A stretch of DNA of 64,000 nucleotides from Meghimatium bilineatum (lineage: Eukaryota; Mollusca; Gastropoda; Stylommatophora; Philomycidae), in contig CM067298.1 in NCBI GenBank assembly GCA_034231615.1, forward strand, positions 33,114,127-33,178,126, read 5' to 3'. Of the stretch, positions 55,030 through 64,000 are shown piece by piece (positions within the stretch are counted from its first letter, which is position 1; each line of letters opens with the position of its first letter). Under the pieces are notes generated by a model, which was not told where the DNA came from, ran no database searches, and worked only from the letters and a program-made list of their open reading frames with translations. Both the position numbers and the translations under genes were made by a program.

Positions 55030-55990
55030 TTTCACCGTTGGTGATGCTGTGTATACCTCCAAGGCCTCCAAGGCAAGTAGTACTTTCGGCAGATAGTACA
55101 CAAATGTGTGACATATTCGGACAAGTGTTTAACCCTAAATGCATTGATCCAGGGAAGGAATGGATATCCACTTCACCTGCATCATATGGTACCTTCTCTG
55201 TGGTAATCACACTCGACGAAAGTTTCAGGGACAGAAATCCGGTGGATGTCGAAGTCAGGGCACCCACTGACGCTAACACTACCGAGGATCATGCAATAAT
55301 CCACACTGACAGACCGGTCATTACACATCAACGATATGCTTGTGCTTTTTCAGCACGATCTGGAGAGAAAAATGTCAAAGAATCCAGCGGTGCCTTTGCT
55401 ACAACCACGAGAAATCTTATAAAAGATATGACTTTTATGTTCACTGATATGACCACTATGTTCTGTCATAGTTGATGTCACAGAACTATTCATATGCATA
55501 CATACTTAGTGACTCAATAAACATCGTCCACAAAGATGAAGCGGGAGTAGTCCACCGTCAATGAATAAAGTTATTGTAACAATAATGAACACAACAATTA
55601 CCTTGATATTCGTGTTAGGACATGCGGGGATTGAGGGTAATGAGATGGTCTATACATTGGCGAGCATGGTCAAAGTGTCAATAAGTACATCAATGGATCG
55701 TTCTGACATAGTCCATGCGCTGAGGGACCTCATTTCCTCAAAAGATTTTCAAAACTGTGAATCATGGTAGCTCTCAAGGATGTTCGACATTCGTTTAAAG
55801 ATCGAAACAGATAGAAGGAGAAACATAATAGATATACGAAGCAACTGATAAATCAGCATCGAACTGGAACTGTCGGACGCTACACTGAGATCGATTTCTT
55901 GAGACGGGGATTGGAGCACCTATGGCGTTGCCCAGAGAACGATGATGATAACTTTCAATCAAAACTCATAACTAATGAACTTTTGAAAAG
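55030..55990 (+). pseudogene. RNase H-bearing retroelement remnant
   Basis: A 145-codon open frame at 55038-55475 begins with a PPRPPRQVVLSADSTQMCDI / FGQVFNP block and RDRNPVDVEVRAPTDA, then the start of an RNase H domain (IIHTDRPVITHQRYACAFSA, catalytic Asp kept, then ESSGAFATTT). In shifted frames a YSDSINIVHKDEAG strand and FVLGHAGIEGNEMVYTLASM (late helix) follow, then RNIINIR-like and TGTVGRYTEIDFLRRGLEHL / WRCPEN at the end. The order equals the remnant at 41190-41640. Confidence 0.7.
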
Positions 55991-56160
55991 ATGATATTTT
56001 AACAGTAACACATTTACAGTTTCATGAACACAATGTTTCTCAAATGAAATATAATAATTTTGTTATAGCTTGCTACTACTAGAATGTGACACATATCTAG
56101 GATTCTGCATGAAAGTGAACTTTACTTCATGTAATGGAGTCTGAAACTGAGTTAGTTGAA
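55991..56160. other. Unannotated sequence
   Basis: Nothing recognised. Confidence 0.35.
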
Positions 56161-56420
56161 GGAATCTTCATCTACTTCTTCTAGTCGCAGTTGTTTTAAT
56201 TAACCTGTCTGCGCAGCAAGTTCAGTTTCAAAGAAAATAAATGGTGATGCATTTGAAAGTTCATAAACTCCCAAACAGCTTTCTGTGGATGTGTGTCTCC
56301 GTGTGTCAATGACTAATCTCAACTGGTTTAGTGTAATGACATCTTGCAAAATAGGTTCAGCAGTCATTAACGGATTCTTCAACTTAACGCGTCTCAGAGC
56401 AACAATGAAAACATCACAAA
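56160..56420 (-). other. Unrecognised minus-strand open segment
   Basis: The open frame 56200-56382 (LKNPLMTAEPILQDV-like start) extends upstream into VALRRVK before a stop. It could be a transposase remnant, an exon or chance. No family recognised. Confidence 0.2.
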
Positions 56421-56639
56421 TACTCCTCAGTGAACTTCTTTTGCTGATAATGCCTCACTAGTGGCTCATAGTAAGTCCATCTTAATGTCCAAAATTGACA
56501 ACATGGAAAGTCATGCGAGCTGTTCTCTATGACAATAAGTATTACAAAAACCGTGGTAATGCATCAATGATATGCAATACTAATAAACTCACATAAAACA
56601 ATAATCATATAAAGCACGTTTAAAACGTTTGTTACTTAG

Positions 56640-57245
56640 GATACACAATTACATCCATCCTTACCTTAGACAATGAAATAAACGTACGTAGAGGGAAAGT
56701 GGCTTCTATTTTTGGCAGACTGTTAAAACACGCTTGGAAATACCAAAAGCTAAAATTGAAAACAAAGCTACATACATTTTATGAAACATGCGAACATACG
56801 TGCTGAGTACACTATACTACAGATCCAAAACATTAAATACCTACACAAAACATGAGAGGAGACTAAACATCTTTAATCTGAGATGTCACTGCAAAATCTT
56901 AAATATTAAAATGACACGACATAATTAGTAGTGTTACGCCGGACTTAGCTACCATCTGCTATGGAAACACTTCATAAAACTAGTGGTCACGTCCGGAAAA
57001 TACCAAAATGACGCATCCCAAAACAAGTATGCCTACTATTCCAAGAATCTATCCCTATCCCTAGCCAGTGAGCTCGCAGTAGACCAATGAATGCTGATGT
57101 ATGAAAACATAAATAACAATGAAAGGCTTCTTCATAAGACATCTGGAGAAATCGGAGAATTAGTCTGGAGACATAGCCTGCATACGAGGCTACGTTGTTC
57201 AGAAAAACCAAATATGTTTAAAGACATGGAATAATGAAGAGAAAG
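56640..57245 (+). pseudogene. LINE family J C-terminal fragment
   Basis: TLDNEINVRRGKVASIFGRL, KHAWKYQKLKLKTKLHTFYE, then broken frames with RRLNIFNLRCHCKIL and LLHKTSGEIGEL-like segments. It corresponds to the block directly after YLG in family J, so it may be the displaced continuation of 54430-54738. Confidence 0.7.
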
Positions 57246-57299
57246 GCGCAATCAAAATACTTTTGCTGCTGTGACATGATCGCTTGTACAGTCCCCATT

Positions 57300-57964
57300 C
57301 CTGAGAAAATGCTAAATGGATTTCTTCTTCTTGCTAAATGACTGTCTACAAAACGTAAAATGTCAAACATAGGATTAAACAACTGAGTTGAAGTTCAACT
57401 ACATTTTGTAAACCTGGAACTGCTGATTTCTTTTACTTTTTCGGGAAAAGTACAAGCAGACATTCTTAATAAAGATCTCAAGTCAAAGATGGTAGGTGGT
57501 TGCTGGCTAAGACATTTAGAATTTAAAAATTAACATTTCAGTATAATGTTAGGGTACACACAATATACATATGTTGTAGTTACCAAATTAATAAATCACA
57601 GATTAAAGCAAATTTGTCAAAAATTAACTGTAGCATTCCAGAATAGGGTCCAAAAAATCCATGGTTTAGTGGGGGAAAAACCCCTAGATATGTTTGAACC
57701 TACCAAAAATGACTGCCTTAAGGAACAACCATAGTTTATCACACAAGTTCAAAAGTTTATGTTTCTCTTACGGAAGTACATATTGTATTACTTAGAACTG
57801 CTTGTGTCATTTACTACTTCGTGAAAAGTAGAAGCAGGTACTCCTAATTGAAATTTAAAATAAAAATAGTATGCGATTTCTAGCAGCATTTATACATAGC
57901 GCGAATAAATGATAAACACAATGAACAAAGATATTTGAGAGCTCTTAATTTCAAATGTGCTTTT
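57300..57964. other. Unannotated stretch with a diverged internal repeat
   Basis: gaactgctgatttcttttac...gaaaagtacaagcag (57418-57462) has a diverged echo at 57797-57838. No genes recognised. Confidence 0.4.
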
Positions 57965-58260
57965 AAATGACATTCCACCTGTGAATTGTCGTGGCCCGAA
58001 AGGGAACAAAGACTAGCAACACTGTTTATCTTCCATGCATGTCGTAAGAGATGACTAAGGAGGTTATGGGATGAAGTTGGCTGTTATATACCACATATGG
58101 TGGGTGACATGCTGAAATCGGATGTGTCAGACCAAAGAGCGCAGATATTGCAGCAATGATGTAAACCATGACACAACACATTCCGTTCTCCGGACTACGT
58201 CCTGCTAATATGCAGGAGTTTGAGAATAAACGCAGAAGAAGGAGAAGAAAATGACATCCC
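57965..58260 (+). repeat. SINE family A copy with ~12-bp target duplication
   Basis: Body 57977-58248 flanked by AAATGACAT(T/C)CC. The head is slightly shortened (begins at gtggcccgaaaggg); the tail is gagtttgagaataaacgcagaagaaggag. Confidence 0.85.
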
Positions 58261-59700
58261 CCACCATAAAAGCAACAGTTGTTTGCAGCAAAACTAATGA
58301 TATTACTTAGTGGTATTAAATGTGTATGCAGACATTTGTTAACAAGTGTGAACAAGTCATGATAGTTCTCATCCTGCACCTCAATGAGTGCAAACAACGA
58401 ATCAACGACAACTTGTCCTTATTTTCTGTCACAGAATCGCACAAAAACTGCTAAAAACCGCAAAATTTTGGTACAATTGGGATACCTGTAGTCTCAGCAA
58501 CAGTTATAGGACCTATACATTTTGATTTCTACAAATGGTAATAACTGCACAGCAACGGCGGCCTTTATATGTTTCAGCGTCATTTTAGTGAGCTATTACA
58601 TTTGTTTGCAACATTCAATTAAAAAATCATCCTATGTAAATAAAGTATTATGTTTAGCCGTGACCATCGGCGGTACTATAAGACATAACTGCAAGACGTA
58701 AATAGGCATTCAATCGGTACGTTTCTGATCATTGTCACGCTTTCCATTGGTTACTATTTATATTCTTGGAGCTGCCTTGGCTATTTTTGGCATGCGACTC
58801 CAAGTACATAAATATTGACTAACGGAAAACATGGGAAAAATCAAGGAAAGAAACGAATGAAGGCCTAATTAATTAAGAGAACAGGTCTTCTACCCCCGAT
58901 CGGTCGCGGTTTAACCATTAAAACTGTTCTTTAGAATTTAAAAATTAATTAAGGCTCCACATTGGCAACTTTATCTTGGGGGCATGCTTTGTTTGGTTTA
59001 CTAATTATAACCTATAATTAGTGTGTAAAGTTGTGTTTCTGACTTTCAAGTTCTTTATATATTTCATAATATATTTTGTGTCAATAGAGACTTTCTGTTG
59101 GTATTAACAAGTGTAGAGGAACAGACTGTATAAGCTATAGTATAACGTTTGGAAGAGTCTGATTTTAACCAATAGATCATTTAATTGTTGGTGAGCCATT
59201 TCTCGAGGAAAGCTTGCAGAAACTATTACTTCACTTTTTGCTACTAACCATGCTGCTATAAATAAAAAAGCTACATTTACAACCTTATTATTATTTTCTT
59301 TTCTTTGAAAACTGGCAAAAGTTAATGTGTTACAATTTTGAAAGTTACAAAGAAAACTTTAAAACATGACGCAAAGGAAAGCCAAATTGTTGATAAAAAT
59401 GGATGCAGTAAAACGGAAATAGCCAATTTAAGCACATCAAAAGAAGAGGGTCATTGAAACAATAATTAATATTTGTGTGGGATAACAGATTTATAACTTG
59501 AAATGTATATTTAAACTTAATGTTGTAAATAATATATACACATTTTGTAATTTTCTTGCTTAAAACTTCCAGATTAATGCAAATTTGCCAAAACAAAAAC
59601 TCAGTACATCAGACAACGGCCAAAAAAACAATATCTAGTGAATAAACCCAGTTGTATAATCTCTGAGTACGATCATATCCATGTTGCCAGATAAACATGT
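58261..59700. other. Unannotated AT-rich stretch
   Basis: No gene, RNA or repeat recognised on either strand. Confidence 0.4.
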
Positions 59701-59705
59701 AAATT

Positions 59706-59768
59706 AAAGAGAGAGAGAGAGAGAGAGATAAAGAGAGAGAGATAAAGAGAGAGAGATAAAAAGAGATC
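59706..59768. repeat. (GA)n microsatellite
   Basis: Interrupted GA repeat with gataaagaga units. Confidence 0.9.
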
Positions 59769-60040
59769 AGGAAAAAGCGAATTATTCTATACACTTTTAG
59801 AACATCATCATCAGAGCCGAAATCTTGACGGCCGTTCAGGGGCAATCTTCATGAAGTTTCCACAAACCTGCTCCGATGATTGAACCGACATCGTAGAAAA
59901 TAAAATGATAGAGCCAAATGTTTCCATATTTCTAAAATACATTGGTACATACGTAAAACACAAGGTTGATCAGTTTTACGATGAAGGCACACACTATTTT
60001 TCTTTACGAGTGTGAAAAAAATACAGATAACAGTATACAA

Positions 60041-60080
60041 GACAATTTCAACGTTTCAACCTTTAGGTCTTTTTCAAGAA
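60041..60080 (-). ncRNA. Hammerhead-like motif downstream of a Penelope-like remnant
   Basis: The minus strand reads cttgaaaaag, a stem ACCT-AA-AGGT, then tGAAACGTTG. The GAAAC half of the hammerhead core is intact; CTGATGA is degraded to CTTGAAA. It lies about 230 bp past the GIY-YIG remnant on the same strand, where Penelope-like elements carry hammerhead motifs in their terminal repeats. Confidence 0.5.
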
Positions 60081-60289
60081 AATACAAGATAAACAGTAAA
60101 ATTAAAGTAACTAGCATAAATGCACTAGACATCAGACTTAATTTAACAGCAAATGCATACAAGGCAACAATGATGTATGTATACACAAATATATCAGAAC
60201 GAAATAAAACAACTGTGTCTGAAAAATAATATGGACAACACAACAAAGGTCACACCACCAAAATCGAAATAAATTAATTATCTGCATTA

Positions 60290-60485
60290 AGACCAAATGG
60301 CTTAAGGGTAACAAACTGAAATTTATAGCGATTTTCAAGCATTGTCGTCAGTGGTGCATGATTTTATTACAGTGAATTTAATGTCACGGTCACCACATTG
60401 ACCAGTGACATTAAAATGCACAGCAATAGGAGTAGACGATATGTTGTTAATGAAATGAAGATGTTGGCCGAAACGATCACTTAAT
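60290..60485 (-). pseudogene. Penelope-like element, GIY-YIG endonuclease end
   Basis: A minus-strand frame of about 50 codons reads DRFGQHLHFINNISSTPIAV, then HFNVTGQCGDRDIKFTVIK, then stops. The R(F)xxH...IxN...PxAxHFN...H..DxxxxVIE pattern is the second half of the GIY-YIG domain found C-terminal to the reverse transcriptase in Penelope-like elements. Reverse transcriptase motifs are not found nearby because a SINE and unassigned sequence follow. Confidence 0.65.
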
Positions 60486-60519
60486 AATTTGCGTTTCTAC
60501 CAGGTGGTGCTATGCATTT

Positions 60520-60824
60520 AAATGACGCTATTGCCCGTGTGTTGCCGGGGCCCGAAAGGGGAGCAAAGAATAGCAACACTGTTTACCTTTCACGCATGTC
60601 GTAAAAGGTGACTAAGGAGGTTATGGGATGGAGTTGGCTGTCCCATCGCATATAGGGTCAGTGACCCAAAGCCACGCTGAAGTCGGATGTGTCAGGCCGA
60701 AAGGCGCAGATATCGCAGCAATGCTGTAAACCATGACACAACGAATTCCGTTCTCCGGACAACATCCTGCTAATCTGCAGGAGTTTGAGAACGAACGCAG
60801 AAGAAGAAGAAGAAATGACGCTAT
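60520..60824 (+). repeat. SINE family A, best-preserved copy, 12-bp target duplication
   Basis: Body 60532-60812 (281 bp) flanked by perfect AAATGACGCTAT. Head tgcccgtgtgttgccggggcc, tail gagtttgagaacgaacgcag followed by (AAG)n. Suitable as the reference copy of the family in this window. No clear Pol III box A/B pair was found by eye. Confidence 0.92.
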
Positions 60825-61690
60825 CATCATGATGCCCGTCGCATTCAGTTACTGGAATAAATATCCTGCTGCGTTTTTGTTTTGCCAAATTTTCATAATC
60901 TGGGGTTGTTAAGCTTGGAAATTTCAACATGCATATATTATGTGCAACGTTATAGGTAGGGGAAACTGGTAAGAAATATTCGCAAGACATGCAGTGATAA
61001 TGAATTTTTCACAGGTGACAGATGTTCAACTTATCCACCAACTTTACGCTTGTAAAGAAAATAGTGACCATATTCTTTACCTGAAGTAGAACTCCGTCCC
61101 CAAGTTGTCACACGAGTCAACTAAATTTGATACGTTGGATAAAGCAAAATATCACTCGTGAAGGATGAACAACACAATGGCTGGTGTACAAGAAAATTTT
61201 AGCAATATGTATGGAAGCTTTATCTAAGTTTAGCTTACAGAATCAGTAACATAAGGACTTAATAAATCACGTCAACAATACTTTGTCATATTTTGACACA
61301 CTCTCTCTTTTGTCAACAACTGTCAAGATTTGTGTGATCATCCGACTAATTATATAAATACTAAGGTATTCCACCCCACACCCAACTAAAACATTTTAAA
61401 AGAAAATGTAAAAAAATACATTTTTTCCCAAATGTTTAGAAATATATATATAACAATATTATGTATGTCAACCTGTGTTGGTCCAAATAGATCCATGGAT
61501 GTATTTAACTCTCTATGTCCACCTAGCCGCTAATATCTACGATGCCGAAAAGCCGCTCAAATCTACATTTTAATATGAATTTACTATCGTGTTCGGCATA
61601 GCAGGAAAACCGTACGGAGACAAAGAGTTAATGAAATGATACGGCAAACGACACTGACAAGATAAACAAACTCTGCCGAAGATACCAATC
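60825..61690. other. Unannotated AT-rich stretch
   Basis: Nothing recognised. Confidence 0.4.
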
Positions 61691-61699
61691 CTCTTATTT

Positions 61700-62915
61700 T
61701 TCATTTTCGAACAGGACATGTTAAACATCATAATGCAAAAAATCAAACTAAAATTAGAGATGGAGATAAACGAAGCACATGCTGGTTTCAGAACGGGCAG
61801 AGAAACAAGAGATCACACCGGTAACATAAGGCGTATTATAGAAAATTGTAGGGAATTCTCAACTGACCTACACATGTGCTTCATAGATTACTCAAAAGCA
61901 TTGGACTGCGTCCAACACCAGAAACTATGGGAGATAATGAACAACATGGGTTTACTAAGACAACTGGTTCATGTAATAGAAGAGCTTTACCAAGATCAAT
62001 AGGCTGTAGCGAAGTTAGAAGATGATCTCTCAGAGTGGTGTCAGGTACAGAGTGGAGCAAGACAGGGATGTACACTCTCCCCATACCTGTTCAATATATA
62101 CGCAAAAATTATAATGAGGAGCGTGAGAGACGACATACATTGGTGGTTTTGAAATCCCTGAAATACGCCCCGAAGACAATACTATGCTTCTTTCAAATGA
62201 TATAAATGAATTAGAATAACTAATAAAGAGCCCCAAAAATACAGCGGATCAGAAAACGTATATTTAAACTAACAAAACAAACAAACAAATATTGTAAACA
62301 GATATAACAACACAACAACCAAACATCACAATAGACAATACCGAGATAGTATGTGGATAAATTTGAACACTAAAGAGTAAACATCAACGGTGCAGGAAAC
62401 TGCATGGCAGAGACGAGGAAGAGATTGGCAATGGCATATTGTAAAATAGTACGTCTGAAAAACATATGGAAAAAACAAAAGAATAGAAACGAAACTGCTA
62501 ATGCTAAGAACTTTTATTTTTCCGGTTGCAGCATGCGGGCGTGAAACATGAACCCTACGTAAGACAGCGACAAAGAAGATCAACGCCTCTGTGATGAAAT
62601 GCAACAGAAAGATACTTAGAATATCATGGAAGGAAAACAGAGAAACTCAGATATTATTAACACATTGAAGATGCTATAGCGTTGTTTAATAAACACTAGC
62701 AAAAATAAAACTACACCTGGTTTGTCATATAAAGAAACACAGCTGTTTATAAAGACAAATAATGGAGGGAAGAGCACCTGGGTGGAGGAGAACGGGCAGA
62801 CCAAGAAGACGATGGACTGAAGAAACATGGATAAGTAGTTGGAAAATGCAAACCGGATGTACCAAGACAGAGAATTTCATGGAGACAACGTTCTGGAGAG
62901 AATACGTCAGATGAG
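61700..62915 (+). pseudogene. LINE family H, longest copy
   Basis: An open frame 61718-62002 holds the reverse transcriptase start: EAHAGFRTGRETRDHTGNIR, LHMCFIDYSKALDCVQHQKL (motif A, Asp kept) and NNMGLLRQLVHVIEELYQDQ. After a stop comes motif B (QSGARQGCTLSPYLFNIYA), then a degraded motif C (EDNTMLLS). The C-terminal blocks are in broken frames, ending with GRPRRRWTE-like and ETTFWREYV at about 62910. Confidence 0.82.
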
Positions 62916-63056
62916 ATACACCCATATTAGTCAATAGACATTTATTTGACACCCATTCCCCAGAGAATACCCACGTGTAGACAACTGCTCGTATCCCAAC
63001 GAAAGAGCCAAGCTCCCCTTCCTCCTGACTGACTTTCCCACTGCACGAAACATGAC

Positions 63057-63682
63057 GTAGACGGTCATGGCTCTCCACAGATCTCTGTCCACAGTATTAT
63101 GTATCAAGGTCGTTGTTGTTTCCTTGCCTTGCCAGGCTGCCAAACTGTCTAATATTTTCTCAAGTTGGCATCCTCTGTCTCTGTTGCCTTCAATTTTGCC
63201 TGTTGTGACTATGTTCTCTAAACCTGCCTGTCTCATGAAGTGGCCAAAAAAAGAAGATTGCCTTTTTCTTATATTGTTGATTAAGGTCCGTTTCGCATTT
63301 GACTCTTTCAACACATCTACATTAGATTTTCTGGCAGTCCATGATATTCTCAGCATTCTTCTGTAGAATGACATCTCTGCTGCCTCTAATTTCCCACTTT
63401 CCAGTTTATTTATTGTCCACGACTCGCACCCATATGTTAGTATAGGGGTTATATAGCACTGCAGAACTCTCTTTCTCACTTCTAATGACAAGGTCATATT
63501 ACACAGTATATTTCTCATTTTTCTGAATGTTGTTTTTGCCTGTCCTATTCTGCATCTTATTTCTGTTAAACTTCTTCCATCTGCTGTAATCATTGTACCA
63601 AAATATTTTTTGGTGGACCTCTTTTAATACTATATCATTCACTTTGATCTTGCATGGTGTGTTATTGTGTTTCTTTCCCACT
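63057..63682 (-). pseudogene. LINE family A fragment truncated at both ends
   Basis: The minus-strand frame 63593-63057 reads MITADGRSLTEIRCRIGQAK, YITPILTYGCESWTINKL, SFYRRMLRISWTARKSNVDV and FFGHFMRQAGLENIVTTGKI without interruption. Upstream (63682-63594) it is frameshifted (PCKIKVNDIVLKE). The usual SRHGT end and ATG tail are missing. The frame instead runs on through 36 unrelated codons to a stop at 62931. Confidence 0.82.
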
Positions 63683-64000
63683 CAACTGCCAAGAAAATGT
63701 TTACATACACTCTTAACAGTAATGAACTCACTGCATGTATTGTTAAGTGAACTTCAGAAAACCTTCACTTCTTTTAAAAATGGCAAAAGCTGCCAAGAGT
63801 AGAACTACTCAGCAGCAATTGAATAGTGACAACAATAACAACAAAAGTGAGAGTAGTCAGTGAACATGAATGGTCGAAACTTAATATTAAAGCTACTAAA
63901 ATGGTGCCGAGTAATGAAAAATCAAGAATGCGATGATAAGTCAATATTCTGCTGAGAAAACAGTCAGTAATCGTCTCAGAATACTTGCTCCATAAACATA
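63683..64000. other. Unannotated sequence at window end
   Basis: Nothing recognised. Confidence 0.35.

Overview
This is an AT-rich window from a metazoan (invertebrate) nuclear genome. Two things show this: single-copy exons with GT-AG splice sites, and many decayed animal transposons. The mix of several LINE families, hAT, piggyBac-like, Tc1-like and Mutator-like DNA transposons, a Penelope-like element and a Polinton/adintovirus-type DNA polymerase would fit a lophotrochozoan such as a mollusc. The species cannot be fixed from the sequence alone.

Host genes are few. The clear one is LSM6 on the minus strand. Its start-codon exon lies at 47211-47310, its middle exon at 38667-38780 and its last coding exon at 36015-36046. 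All splice sites are canonical and the protein is an uninterrupted 78 residues. Its introns (8.4 and 2.6 kb) are full of insertions. A second host locus is shown by one phase 1-1 exon that encodes a six-cysteine ShKT domain (16725-16838, minus). A phase-compatible open stretch upstream (17122-17359) may be its preceding exon.

Layout. 1-7212: decayed LINE copies, two local tandem arrays, a SINE, and an 859-bp TIR element (4760-5618) that splits a LINE. 7276-12110: remnant of a viral-type element, with a broken protein-primed DNA polymerase B gene (+) facing an intact small PC4/p15-like gene (-). A 1978-bp palindromic insertion with an 11-bp target duplication cuts the polymerase beside its DTD motif. 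12160-17420: a LINE with target duplications, a hAT nested in a Mutator-like transposase remnant, another LINE, a hammerhead-like motif, and the ShKT exon. 17421-23172: a 29-bp minisatellite, then an AT-rich degenerate array broken up by nested LINEs and SINEs. 23173-28604: a Tc1-like remnant, a full-length hAT of the BED/ZBED type (24550-27117), and a SINE. 29985-35340: a 51-bp minisatellite and several LINE fragments. 35440-47310: the LSM6 locus. 47752-57300: a LINE with an intact RNase H domain, more LINE fragments, a long (TA)n tract, two DNA hairpins at LINE ends and an RNase H-bearing remnant. 57965-64000: two well-preserved SINEs, a Penelope-like GIY-YIG remnant with a hammerhead-like motif downstream, and two larger LINE copies.

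Many insertions keep their target-site duplications, so the order of nesting can be read. Family letters used for LINEs below (A, B, C, E, F, G, H, J) are local labels based on similarity between copies inside this window. They are not database names.
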